From Streptomyces sp. CBMA291 (GTDB lineage: Bacteria > Actinomycetota > Actinomycetes > Streptomycetales > Streptomycetaceae), in contig NZ_MSJP01000115.1 in NCBI RefSeq assembly GCF_014596525.1, positions 62,001 to 126,000 on the forward strand: a DNA stretch of 64,000 nt, written 5' to 3'. Of this stretch, positions 32,344 to 39,921 are shown piece after piece. Under the pieces are notes generated by a model that saw only the letters and a program-made list of their open reading frames with translations, did not search any database and was not told the DNA's origin. The position numbers and the translations under genes were made by a program. The number at the start of each line of letters is the position of its first letter. Position 1 is the first letter of the stretch.

Positions 32344-32373
32344 CGATGCCCTGGGCCTTGGCCCGGGGCATCG
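32344..32373. terminator. Hairpin ending the small-gene operon
   Basis: CGATGCCCTGGGCC pairs with GGCCCGGGGCATCG around TT. It lies 22 bp after the last gene and could also end leftward transcription from the cargo operon. Confidence 0.8.
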
Positions 32374-32602
32374 ATCGCACACGGCTCCGGAGGGTGCGTG
32401 AGTCTCAACCATTTCTGCAGGTCAGAGCGTGAAGAGTGACCTGATCTGACCTATCGGTCCACGAGTGGGCCGTGGATCGATCGCACCATCGCTGAGGGGC
32501 AGCGACTCTGGCGTCTCGTGGCGCTGATGTATACCCCCGGCAGGTGCTGGGTAGCCGGTGGACTACCGAGCCCCTGGCGGTAAACCCTTTAGGGTGGGTC
32601 AT

Positions 32603-33118
32603 TTACGGGATGAGCTCATTCCGGAAGATGGACCTAATCCTTTTCAGGATGACCATGAGCACGAGCACGAAATGAGCTAGAAGATATGCCAACACCCCTG
32701 TCACCCAAGGGTTGAATTCTTCGAGGTCGAGCGATGCTCCGACTGCGAGCATAATCGTAGCCGCCAGAGCTATCACGAGACCGTATGTCGCGTTTGCTTG
32801 CAGTTGGCGGATGAGGCGAATCTTTACGCTCGTGGCGAGGCTTTCCACCTGAGAGTTCCGGACCTGAGCTGCGGCGCGAAGGGCGACATCGAACGACAGT
32901 ACCAGCAGGTTGAACAGCAATCCGGACATAAGTGAGAGGGCTGTCAGTAGATCGCCGATTCCTCCGATTCGCCATTGAGTCGCCACGACTACTGCCGGCA
33001 GCACTGCAGGGAGCCCGTAGAGGGTGAGGATATCCGATTTGGATACACTCTCCTGGTCCTCATCCCCTGTGCGCAAGGTTTGGAAATGGTCGACAAATAT
33101 CGGTTTAAGGTTCAGCAT
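32603..33118 (-). CDS. Four-helix membrane protein, second gene of a putative defence cassette
   Basis: A 171-residue integral membrane protein. Predicted helices are LYGLPAVLPAVVVATQ, LTALSLMSGLLFNLLVLSF, TYGLVIALAATIMLAVGA and WVTGVLAYLLAHFVLVLMVI. An amphipathic stretch between helices two and three holds RNSQVESLATSVKIRLIRQLQ. The ATG overlaps the upstream gene's end by 14 bp, so the two are one operon. Its codons are less GC-rich than neighbouring transfer genes. Small membrane proteins paired with a soluble sensor are typical of abortive-infection effectors, which is the inferred role. No family recognised. Confidence 0.75.
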   Translation of the reverse strand: MLNLKPIFVDHFQTLRTGDEDQESVSKSDILTLYGLPAVLPAVVVATQWRIGGIGDLLTALSLMSGLLFNLLVLSFDVALRAAAQVRNSQVESLATSVKIRLIRQLQANATYGLVIALAATIMLAVGASLDLEEFNPWVTGVLAYLLAHFVLVLMVILKRIRSIFRNELIP

Positions 33119-34115
33119 CCTCACTGGGCGGCACCTCCAGGCGGTATTCATTCCAACTGTCCGGCCATGTGAACTGTTGTTCCGCCACTGACTGGCGGGT
33201 CAGGCTGATGTCCTCGGCAAGATCTAGTGCCACCTTCATTGCCTCCTGGTAGAAGGCTGAATCCGAGAGGACTCCGTCGTCATCAAGGAGGTCCTCGTTG
33301 ATCTCGAAGGTGACAACAGGAGTCTTACCAGACGCCACTGACACCGTACGGATGGTGCGGCCTACGCGGACCTCCACGCGCAGGTCGCTGTAGTCCACCC
33401 CCTGCCACTCGAGGAGGCTCGATACGTCCTGCTGTCCCCGCACCACCTTTTCGATCACTCTTTTGCCGAGGCTGCCGCGCCGAGGCGATGAAATTACCGT
33501 CTCCATGGTTCCGAGCTCGGTTTCGTGCTGGTTGAGCTCATATCGGTCGGCGATGTCCCGGGGGACGCTGTTTCGGACTAGGCGTATCTTTTTGACCTGC
33601 CCGCTGTCCAAGACGCGGGAGACAGCGGCCTCGGGGGACAAATTGCTGACTTCGATCACGTATTCACCGAAGCGTTTCCGAAAGGCCCTCCGTAGCCCGG
33701 TGGAGAACATGCTAAATACGCCACGGTTGTGAATGCGCTCAGTCAGGAACAGGCCAACCTCTCTTTCCTTTGGAAGGACAAGTAGGTTCCGGTACAGAAG
33801 GAACTCTACGTCGGATTGCTCTCGATTAAAGCGAGGGGTCCCGCTGCCTCTTTCTTCGAATTTGGATGTAACCCCGTACTCGCCAAGCCCTAGCGTTGCG
33901 TGTATGCGCCTGTCGCTGTGAGTGATTTCGGGGGATTTGAGTATCTGCTTGTTGTCCGGGTTGTCGAATCCGTCCTCCTTGAGGGACTGTAGGTAACCGT
34001 GCAATACCTTCAGAAGGTCGTTCCCGTTTCCGTCGAAATTATCGAATTTGAGAGGCTCCTTCTTTTGTCGTCTGTGCACGACGATCTTGTATGCCGCGAT
34101 TGAGTGTTCAGCCAT
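33105..34115 (-). CDS. Uncharacterised 336-aa soluble protein, first gene of a putative defence cassette
   Basis: A cytosolic alpha/beta protein with no signal or membrane helix. Segments that look family-conserved include FLLYRNLLVLPKEREVGLFLTERI, NRGVFSMFSTGLRRAF, VKKIRLVRNSVPRDIADRY and LEWQGVDYSDLRVEV. The sequence recalls a widespread group of unnamed proteins found in mobile islands, but I cannot name a Pfam family. The start has an excellent GGGAGG site. GC content and codon use are visibly lower than in the AICE core, which suggests separate acquisition. Together with the membrane protein it forms the main cargo of the element. Confidence 0.75.
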   Translation of the reverse strand: MAEHSIAAYKIVVHRRQKKEPLKFDNFDGNGNDLLKVLHGYLQSLKEDGFDNPDNKQILKSPEITHSDRRIHATLGLGEYGVTSKFEERGSGTPRFNREQSDVEFLLYRNLLVLPKEREVGLFLTERIHNRGVFSMFSTGLRRAFRKRFGEYVIEVSNLSPEAAVSRVLDSGQVKKIRLVRNSVPRDIADRYELNQHETELGTMETVISSPRRGSLGKRVIEKVVRGQQDVSSLLEWQGVDYSDLRVEVRVGRTIRTVSVASGKTPVVTFEINEDLLDDDGVLSDSAFYQEAMKVALDLAEDISLTRQSVAEQQFTWPDSWNEYRLEVPPSEDAEP

Positions 34116-34703
34116 GAAGTGCCTCCCTTGCTGTGGCTGTTGAAGGCTCATCGTATGGCTTGTGATCGCGATCGGGCGGGCATTGGGGAAAAGGGTGTAA
34201 TTCTAATACTTCTCACGATGTGGGTGGATTACTTAGTAGGTGAGTGAATGCCCCAAAGATCAGCTTTCGAGGCAACCTTCCGCCCCGCCTCCCATCCCGT
34301 CTGCCGTCGACCCACACACCGTGGAGCGGGCGCGGTGCCGGGCGTCCAGGTGGAGCGCGCCACTGTACGAACGACCTGGACGCCCGGTGCCGTGTCTGCT
34401 CGGCTCTGCCTGGGTCGACGGCAGACGGGATGGGAGTCCCCACCGCCACACCCCACCGGCCGGCACCCGCACACAGAGCCCCCGCCATCCCGGAGCCTGA
34501 GCGCCCCCGCCGGAGGCATCGCCTTGACCCGCACTCGCCAACCGCTCGGCCGCATTGTGGGTTCGTCGCCCATCAACCCGAGCTGTCAGGCGTGCGGACG
34601 GCGGCCGGGCTGGAGCGGGGCGGAGACAGGAGCGCAGGCCCGGGCGACGGGCCGCGCGCGCCGCGCCGTGCGCGGCGGGTGCCTTGATGGAGTAGAGAAA
34701 GTC
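34116..34703. other. Non-coding region with cargo promoter and large hairpin
   Basis: A 588-bp gap. The left end (34,116-34,250) is AT-rich and includes TAGAAT on the minus strand (34,205-34,200), a possible -10 box for the cargo operon. The centre is the large inverted repeat annotated separately. The right part is GC-rich, and none of its open frames has a ribosome site or recognisable product. Confidence 0.55.
34289..34436. repeat. 148-nt hairpin with perfect 26-bp outer stem
   Basis: Positions 34,289-34,314 are the exact reverse complement of 34,411-34,436. A second nested stem pairs 34,333-34,351 with 34,374-34,392 (17 of 19 positions), leaving a 22-nt loop. Asymmetric internal loops of 18 nt separate the two stems. 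It is far larger than a terminator and is not part of a recognisable gene. It could be a structured RNA, a single-strand replication origin or a folded-back mobile fragment. Confidence 0.9.
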
Positions 34704-35057
34704 TTATCGCGCTCCGGAGCTTCGCTCGGCTTCAAACTCGCTCAGCAGCTCGAAGAACAGGTCGATGCCTGACCCGCCGGATGCCTCTGCGGCCTTGGTG
34801 ATCTCGACGGCCCAACCCAAGGGGCTGCCGGACGTGAGGCCGAGTCGTAGCCACAGCCACTCGGTGAAGGGCCCCTGGTGCTCGAAGTCCGTCACTGCCT
34901 GCGGGCCGTGAATCTCGGAGGCAATTCGGTAGCCGTACAACATCGCCTGGAGCTCTGCGAGCGAGCCGTCGCGAACGAACATCCCTGGCCGTAAGCGGGC
35001 TTGCTCCAGAAAGTCGTAAACGTCGCGCCACTCCCCGACCGGCTTCGCACCGGTCAC
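34704..35057 (-). CDS. Conserved hypothetical protein (117 aa), possible immunity-type
   Basis: A soluble protein with WRDVYDFLEQARLRPGMFVRDGSLAELQAMLYGY near the start and GIDLFFELLSEFEAER at the end. The pattern (short helix, RPGMF turn, aromatic-rich core) recurs in Streptomyces proteins of unknown function that may be immunity-like. The GTG overlaps the end of the Nudix gene by four bases, so it is co-transcribed with it. No toxin is adjacent. Confidence 0.68.
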   Translation of the reverse strand: MTGAKPVGEWRDVYDFLEQARLRPGMFVRDGSLAELQAMLYGYRIASEIHGPQAVTDFEHQGPFTEWLWLRLGLTSGSPLGWAVEITKAAEASGGSGIDLFFELLSEFEAERSSGAR

Positions 35058-35512
35058 GCGGACGTGCCCAGGAGCTGGCGGCCGTCATGGCTCCGCACAT
35101 GCGGGCCGTTTCCGTCCAGCGCGTCCAGAAGACGGACCGCGTAGACCTCCGCCATCCGTTCCTCGACCTCGGCCGGTGTGAGCCAGTCGACCGCGGTGGA
35201 CTCGTCCGAGGTTCGCTCGGTGCCGCCGGACGGCTTGCAGCGGAAGACCAGGGCGACTATGCCGCGCGTCGTGTTCTTGTAGACGCCCGTCAGCTCGTCC
35301 ACCTCGACGTGAATGCCCGTCTCCTCCAGGACCTCGCGGGCGACGCCCGCTTCCGGGGCCTCGGTGAGTTCGAGGACTCCGCCCGGGAGCTCCCACCTGC
35401 CGTTGTCCGCTCGGCGGATCGCCAGGAGACGCCCATCGTCGCGCACAACCGCTCCGGCGACGGACACCGAGTGGAGTGGCGTTGACTTTGATCCAGCGCT
35501 CCCATTACTCAT
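35054..35512 (-). CDS. Nudix-domain protein, Pif-like
   Basis: A 152-residue Nudix hydrolase with a complete canonical box, GGVLELTEAPEAGVAREVLEETGI (Gx5Ex7REUxEExGU). In pSAM2 the immunity factor Pif, which blocks redundant transfer between element-bearing cells, carries a Nudix motif and lies beside korSA. This gene has the same position relative to a GntR gene, so the Pif role is a good inference. Its ATG lies within the operator ACTCATGTACAGGAGC, so the adjacent GntR protein probably represses it directly. No good ribosome site is seen. Confidence 0.82.
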   Translation of the reverse strand: MSNGSAGSKSTPLHSVSVAGAVVRDDGRLLAIRRADNGRWELPGGVLELTEAPEAGVAREVLEETGIHVEVDELTGVYKNTTRGIVALVFRCKPSGGTERTSDESTAVDWLTPAEVEERMAEVYAVRLLDALDGNGPHVRSHDGRQLLGTSA

Positions 35513-35522
35513 GTACAGGAGC
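35507..35522. promoter_or_regulatory. KorSA-type operator copy 1
   Basis: ACTCATGTACAGGAGC overlaps the start codon of the Nudix gene and lies just upstream of the GntR start. It matches the perfect palindrome at 36,410 in 13 of 16 positions and would allow one repressor to act on both divergent genes. Confidence 0.7.
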
Positions 35523-35530
35523 ATAGGAGA

Positions 35531-36322
35531 GTGAGTAGGACCGTGGAAACTTCGGCAGGAACCGGCAGGGCCGTACCTCGGTACGTGCAGATCGCGGACG
35601 ACATCGTCCAGCAGATCCGGTCCGGGGTGCTGAAGCCCGGCGACATGGTGCCCAGCGAGTCCGAGCTCGTCGAGCGGTACGGGGTCGCGGGCGGAACGAT
35701 CCGCAAGGCCATGGTGGAGGTGCGGGCCAGCGGGCTCGTCGAGACCCGGCACGGCAAGGGGTCGATCGTGAAGGACCGGCCCCCCGTACGGCTCCGCTCG
35801 TCCGATCGTTTCCACGCCTCGCATCGCCGCGGCGGCAAGGCGGCCTACCTCGCCGAGTCCGAGCAGTCCGGCGCCACGGCCAAGGTGAGCGTCCTCTTCA
35901 TCGGCCCCATGGAGGCACCAACGGACATCGCCGCCCGGCTCGGCGTCGACGCGGGGGCACAGGTGCTGGCCCGGCGCCGGCTGTACTTCCGGAACGGGAC
36001 ACCCGTCGAGACCGCCTCGTCGTACCTGCCGTGGGACGTCGTGAAGGACATCCCCGAACTGTTCGCCGAGAACCCCGGCCCCGGCGGCATCTACGCCCGG
36101 CTCGAAGATCACGGCCACACGTTCGCCGAGTTCGTGGAGACCCTTCAGGCGCGCCCGGCCACGAAGGCGGAGTCGTCGGAGCTGGCGCTGAGCCCCGGCG
36201 CTCCCGTCGTGCACCTGCTGCGGGATGCCGTGACGAAGAAGGGGCGGGTCGTCGAGGTCTGCGACACCCTCATGGCCGCTGACCAGTTCGTCTTCCAGTA
36301 CCGGATCTCCGCGTCCGACTGA
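35531..36322 (+). CDS. GntR-family repressor, KorSA-like
   Basis: A 263-residue repressor with a winged HTH (about 14-82: YVQIADDIVQQIRSGVLKPGDMVPSESELVERYG...TIRKAMVEV) and UTRA domain (about 110-255). In pSAM2 KorSA keeps transfer and replication genes silent. This copy is adjacent to a Pif-like gene and flanked by three copies of an ACTCATGTACA operator, including its own promoter, so autoregulation is likely. The GTG start has a TAGGAGA site. Confidence 0.87.
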   Translation: MSRTVETSAGTGRAVPRYVQIADDIVQQIRSGVLKPGDMVPSESELVERYGVAGGTIRKAMVEVRASGLVETRHGKGSIVKDRPPVRLRSSDRFHASHRRGGKAAYLAESEQSGATAKVSVLFIGPMEAPTDIAARLGVDAGAQVLARRRLYFRNGTPVETASSYLPWDVVKDIPELFAENPGPGGIYARLEDHGHTFAEFVETLQARPATKAESSELALSPGAPVVHLLRDAVTKKGRVVEVCDTLMAADQFVFQYRISASD

Positions 36323-36373
36323 CACGCGCTCAACTTCCTTCGACCCGCTACGGATTCCCTTCCTAGCGGGTTG

Positions 36374-36425
36374 ACTCATGTACAGGAGTGCGGCACTCTT
36401 CTTCATGTCACTCATGTACATGAGT
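36374..36425. promoter_or_regulatory. KorSA-type operators 2 and 3, in front of the transfer operon
   Basis: ACTCATGTACAGGAGT (36,374-36,389) and the perfect 16-bp palindrome ACTCATGTACATGAGT (36,410-36,425) start 36 bp apart. They stand immediately upstream of the transfer operon, whose first gene starts at 36,461. Repressor binding here would block that operon. Confidence 0.8.
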
Positions 36426-36460
36426 GAAGGAGTCCAGCCTGTATAGAGGAGTGATCCACT

Positions 36461-36805
36461 GTGCGTCAGATCCCCGTCGACACTTCCGCCGCGATGGTGA
36501 TGGTGGCCCAGCCCCCGACCCCCAAGGTCGCGAACCGCCAGACCGGCGAGATCGCCACCGACCGCGACACCGGCACCCCGCTGATGACGGTCGACGTCAT
36601 GTTCGTCATGGACGGCAACGCCGAGATCCTGAACCTCACCGTGCCGAAGACCGGCATCTCCGAGGAGCTCTCGATGGGCACCCCCGTCGCGCTGACCGGC
36701 GTCGTCGCCCGGCCGTGGGAGAACGAGTTCAACGGCCAGAAGCGCCACGGCATCAGCTTCCGTGCCGTCGCGGTCACCTCGCTCGTCGCCGCGCGGGTGG
36801 GCTGA
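36461..36805 (+). CDS. SCO3933-family AICE regulatory protein
   Basis: A 114-residue beta-rich protein with QIPVDTSAAMVMVAQPPTPKV at the start and VDVMFVMDGNAEILNLTVPK in the middle. It belongs to a family that almost always precedes the FtsK-type transfer gene in Streptomyces AICEs and is annotated as regulatory from that context. The GTG lies 35 bp after the palindromic operator. It is separated from the translocase gene by 3 bp. Confidence 0.82.
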   Translation: MRQIPVDTSAAMVMVAQPPTPKVANRQTGEIATDRDTGTPLMTVDVMFVMDGNAEILNLTVPKTGISEELSMGTPVALTGVVARPWENEFNGQKRHGISFRAVAVTSLVAARVG

Positions 36806-36808
36806 TCC

Positions 36809-38164
36809 GTGACCGCGTTAACGGTCGCCCTCGCCCTGGTCGCCGCCCTCGCACTGTTGCTCCGATGGCAGCGCCCGGCCTGGTACTGGATCGGCTTCGG
36901 TGCCGCCTTCGCCGTGGTGCGGGTCCTCGTCCGCTACACGTCGGTCATGGACGCGTGCGGGCTGACCGTTCCACCCGCGCGGTGGCGCCTGGCACTCGCC
37001 CGGGTGACCGGTCGCCCCATCCCGGATTCCCGGGCACCTCGTGTCCTACTGCTCCGGATCACCCGTACCGGACTGGTCCTCCGCGTGAAGCTGCGTCCCG
37101 GCCAAGACGCCTTCGACTTCTCCGCCGCGTCGGACCGGCTCCGGCACTCGTTCGTCATACAGAACGTCACCGCCCGGGAGATCCGCTCGGGTGTGGTCGA
37201 ACTGCGGATGACCGGGTACGACGTGCTCAAGCGGGTTCAGATGCCCGCGGTTGCCCGCGGCGGCGTGATGCGGGTCCCGGTCGCCCTGCGGGAGGACGGA
37301 GAGGTCTACTACCGCGACTACCGTCAGACCCCGCACGCGTTGAACGTCGGTGCCACCCAGTCCGGCAAGTCCGTCTATCAGCGCAATCTCGTCGCCGCGC
37401 TCGCCACGGTCGATGTCGCTCTGGTCGGGATCGACTGCAAGCAAGGAGTCGAACTCGGTCCGCTCGCGCGCCGGTTCACCGCTCTGGCCGACCATCCCGA
37501 TGCCGCCGTCCACCTCCTCGAATCGCTGGTCGCGCATATGGAGGAGATCTACCAACTGATCCGCAGCGATCAGAGGTTGAGCGCGGATCTGCCCGACGCG
37601 GAGATCACCGCCGACATCTGGGACCTGCCCGACCATCTACGCCCGACCCCGATCGTGCTCCTGGTCGATGAGGTCGCGGAGCTGGCACTCTTCGCCACGA
37701 AGGAAGAGGAGAAGCGGCGCGATCGGATCGTCACCGCCCTCATCCGGCTCGCTCAGCTCGGCCGGGCCGCCGGCATCTATCTGGAGATCTGCGGACAGCG
37801 CTTCGGCTCCGAACTCGGCAAGGGCATCACCATGCTCCGCGCCCAGCTCACCGGCCGGACCGCCCACCGTGTCAACGACGAGACCTCCGCCACCATGGCC
37901 TTCGGCGACATCGCGCCGGACGCCGTCCTCGCCGCCATCCAGATCCGCACCGACCGCCCCGGCACCGCCGTCGTCGGTGACTCGTCCGGCGGCTGGGTCC
38001 GTATCCGTACGCCCCACCTCACGCTCCGGCGGGCCGTGAACATCGCGAACTCCCACGCTCACCGCACGCCGGAGATCCCCGCGCTGGACGCCTTCCGGCC
38101 CGTCCTTCCGCCTCGGGGCAAAGCAGTGGCGACCTCGGCCGTCACCGCTTCCGCGGCCATCTGA
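36809..38164 (+). CDS. traSA: FtsK/SpoIIIE-type conjugal DNA translocase (TraSA/TraB-like)
   Basis: A 451-residue DNA pump. Two N-terminal membrane helices (about 3-18 and 22-42) precede the motor domain. Walker A is GATQSGKSV, Walker B IVLLVDEVAEL, and the distal motor segment ends ICGQRFGSELGKGITMLRAQLTGRTAHRV. In Streptomyces one such hexameric protein moves double-stranded DNA between mycelia, recognising short repeats (clt). I found no obvious clt repeat within the element. The GTG start lies 3 bp after the SCO3933-like gene. Confidence 0.92.
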   Translation: MTALTVALALVAALALLLRWQRPAWYWIGFGAAFAVVRVLVRYTSVMDACGLTVPPARWRLALARVTGRPIPDSRAPRVLLLRITRTGLVLRVKLRPGQDAFDFSAASDRLRHSFVIQNVTAREIRSGVVELRMTGYDVLKRVQMPAVARGGVMRVPVALREDGEVYYRDYRQTPHALNVGATQSGKSVYQRNLVAALATVDVALVGIDCKQGVELGPLARRFTALADHPDAAVHLLESLVAHMEEIYQLIRSDQRLSADLPDAEITADIWDLPDHLRPTPIVLLVDEVAELALFATKEEEKRRDRIVTALIRLAQLGRAAGIYLEICGQRFGSELGKGITMLRAQLTGRTAHRVNDETSATMAFGDIAPDAVLAAIQIRTDRPGTAVVGDSSGGWVRIRTPHLTLRRAVNIANSHAHRTPEIPALDAFRPVLPPRGKAVATSAVTASAAI

Positions 38165-38246
38165 ATCTCCTCGCTTCACGGCGGCGTGACCGCTTCACGC
38201 CGGGTCCCTGCCCCACCCATGCCCGAAACCGGAAGAAGGACCCGCG

Positions 38247-38912
38247 ATGCCTCCTCTCCGCCGGCCGGACGCCGTCCTCGTACAAGCCGTGATCGCCGGC
38301 GCCCTGTCCTTCGCCCACCTCCACGACCTGGCCGCGGCTGCCGGACAGACCGGATGGAAAGCCTGGGCCTACCCCGTCTCCGTCGACCTCCTGCTTGTCG
38401 CCGCCTGGCGTCGGCTGCGGGCCTCGCGGGCGGCGGGCGAACCGTCTCGCTCGGCCTGGACGTGGTTCACGGTCGCCCTGGTCGCGTCCCTCGGTGCGAA
38501 CGTCGCCACCGCCGGTCTCCTCGACCTCGGACGCGTACCCGCCTGGCTGCGCATTCTCGTCGCGGGCTGGCCGGCCCTCGCGTTCCTCGGCGGCACCCTC
38601 CTCGTCCACTCCCCCAGCACTTTGCCGACGGCGAAGCAGGAAGAGCCGGCACCCGCCCCCTCGGCAGTCGCCGAACCAGTCACACCAGCGGAGCCGACGG
38701 CTGAGCCTGCTCTGCCGCCCTCGCCCGCCCTCGAACCCACCTCTGAACCCGCACCGAAGGTGCCCGTGCCGGCCGCGCTCGTCGCCCACGCACGGAAGGT
38801 CGCCGACGACCACCACACCCGCACCGGCACCCGAATCGACACCGACACCCTCCGAACCCGCCTTGGCCTGCCGCCCGAACTGGCCGCCGCCATCGCCGCC
38901 CAACTCGCCTGA
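38247..38912 (+). CDS. DUF2637/SpdB2-like spread protein
   Basis: A 221-residue membrane protein with three to four N-terminal helices (LVQAVIAGALSFAHL, WAYPVSVDLLLVAAW, WFTVALVASLGANVA, ILVAGWPALAFLGG). A Pro/Glu-rich spacer (about 130-175) and a soluble C-terminal helical domain follow. SpdB2-type proteins help the transferred element spread through septa of the recipient mycelium (pock formation). It is part of the transfer operon downstream of the translocase. Confidence 0.85.
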   Translation: MPPLRRPDAVLVQAVIAGALSFAHLHDLAAAAGQTGWKAWAYPVSVDLLLVAAWRRLRASRAAGEPSRSAWTWFTVALVASLGANVATAGLLDLGRVPAWLRILVAGWPALAFLGGTLLVHSPSTLPTAKQEEPAPAPSAVAEPVTPAEPTAEPALPPSPALEPTSEPAPKVPVPAALVAHARKVADDHHTRTGTRIDTDTLRTRLGLPPELAAAIAAQLA

Positions 38913-38926
38913 GAAGGAGATCGACC

Positions 38927-39103
38927 ATGCGCGATTCGACCCGGCTCGCCCTGGAGCGCGCCGCCGAACTGACTCGGAACAACCGCCTGGTGGACGCCGT
39001 CGCCATCGCCGAGCCGGTGATCACGACCGCCGACGAATTCGAGTCGGCCGAGATCCGTCAGTGGCTCCTCGACCACGTCGACGACTTCACCAGGGAGGTC
39101 TGA
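38927..39103 (+). CDS. Small AICE protein (58 aa)
   Basis: ATG with a perfect GAAGGAGA site, 14 bp after the spread gene. It is helical and acidic, with LALERAAELTRNNRLVDAVAIAEPV and ending WLLDHVDDFTREV. The following GTG is 3 bp past its stop, so it belongs to the same operon. No known family. Confidence 0.75.
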   Translation: MRDSTRLALERAAELTRNNRLVDAVAIAEPVITTADEFESAEIRQWLLDHVDDFTREV

Positions 39104-39106
39104 ACA

Positions 39107-39298
39107 GTGGCTGCCCGCGACCACTTCCACTCCGTGATGCGGATCGGCCCGGTGCAGACCGGCACCCGCCGCGACCGCCACGGACGCACCAAGCACGCCG
39201 CCGTGTGCACGGCCGATGGATGCGGCTGGTCCTCCGAGTACTCCAGTTCCTCGGCCGCCCAGCTCGCCGCCCGCACTCACTGCTGCAAGCCCCGCTGA
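39107..39298 (+). CDS. Small zinc-ribbon-like mobile-element transfer protein (63 aa)
   Basis: GTG start 3 bp after the previous stop, with AGGGAGG upstream. It contains VCTADGCGWSSEY and a C-terminal THCCKPR, giving a C-x4-C...H-C-C arrangement able to bind zinc. Proteins of this type are annotated as mobile element transfer proteins in AICEs; the exact step is unknown. Confidence 0.8.
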   Translation: MAARDHFHSVMRIGPVQTGTRRDRHGRTKHAAVCTADGCGWSSEYSSSSAAQLAARTHCCKPR

Positions 39299-39318
39299 TC
39301 TCGAAGGAGACCCGCGTC

Positions 39319-39477
39319 ATGGACGTCCCGCTCTGGCTCGCCCTGATCGTCGTCGGCGGCCTCGGCATCAAGCTCATCCGCCCGCCCTGGTGGCTCGTCG
39401 CCGTGATCCTCCTCGGCGGCTACCTCCTCGCCGACAGCGTCATGGCCCCGCTCATCGACCACACGATCACCAAGTAG
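39319..39477 (+). CDS. Small membrane protein (52 aa)
   Basis: ATG preceded by AAGGAGA. Two helices, LWLALIVVGGLGIKLI and WWLVAVILLGGYLLADSVMAPL, fill most of the protein. It is encoded within the transfer operon and is probably a small spread or membrane-assembly subunit. No family recognised. Confidence 0.75.
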   Translation: MDVPLWLALIVVGGLGIKLIRPPWWLVAVILLGGYLLADSVMAPLIDHTITK

Positions 39478-39488
39478 GGAGAACCGTC

Positions 39489-39833
39489 ATGTTCCAGCCG
39501 CGCATCCCGGTCAACCCGCTCCCCACCAGCGTCGTTGTCCCGCTCGTCCGGACGACCCCCACCGGGGACATCGAGCCCCACGCCACCGCTCACCCGCCGG
39601 TCTGCGACCACCACCATGCCCCGGCCACCGCTCCGGTCCCGGCGCGTTCCTCCGCCGTGCACCTCACCCCGGCCGGCCTGGCTGTAGTCGTCGCCGGTGG
39701 CGCCGGAGCCGTCCTGGTCGTGGGCGCGGTCCTGGTCTCCATGCTCCTCGCCGTCGCCGTCAGCGCCGCCTCGGTCGCCGTGTGCGCCGTCGTCCTGCGC
39801 TCGCTCCTCAACGGGCGCCGCCGACACCGCTAG
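39489..39833 (+). CDS. SpdD-like membrane protein (114 aa)
   Basis: A Pro/His-rich N-terminal half (PPVCDHHHAPATAP) is followed by two closely spaced hydrophobic helices (AGLAVVVAGGAGAVLVVGAVL and MLLAVAVSAASVAVCAVVL) and a basic end. This layout matches SpdD-type spread proteins of AICEs. The ATG has a GGGAGAACC site 11 bp after the previous gene. Confidence 0.8.
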   Translation: MFQPRIPVNPLPTSVVVPLVRTTPTGDIEPHATAHPPVCDHHHAPATAPVPARSSAVHLTPAGLAVVVAGGAGAVLVVGAVLVSMLLAVAVSAASVAVCAVVLRSLLNGRRRHR

Positions 39834-39921
39834 TCGGGCCCCCGGGCGGCTCAACCGCCAAGTATCCGCCGCCCGGGAGCCCCGCCCCTGCCCAGTTCGC
39901 AGAACCAGAAGGAACCGCCCC

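Noticed and set aside
32603..34115. Kiwa (KwaA/KwaB) defence system
   Set aside because: The architecture (4-TM protein plus soluble protein) is similar, but gene order is reversed and I see no resemblance of the soluble protein to DUF4868. I therefore keep it as unnamed.
34289..34436. Retron msr-msd or group II intron RNA
   Set aside because: No reverse transcriptase gene exists in the element or nearby.
35520..36748. Long minus-strand extension of the Nudix gene through the GntR gene
   Set aside because: The frame is antisense to an intact GntR regulator and contains no Nudix residues. The start at 35,512 with its operator is more consistent.
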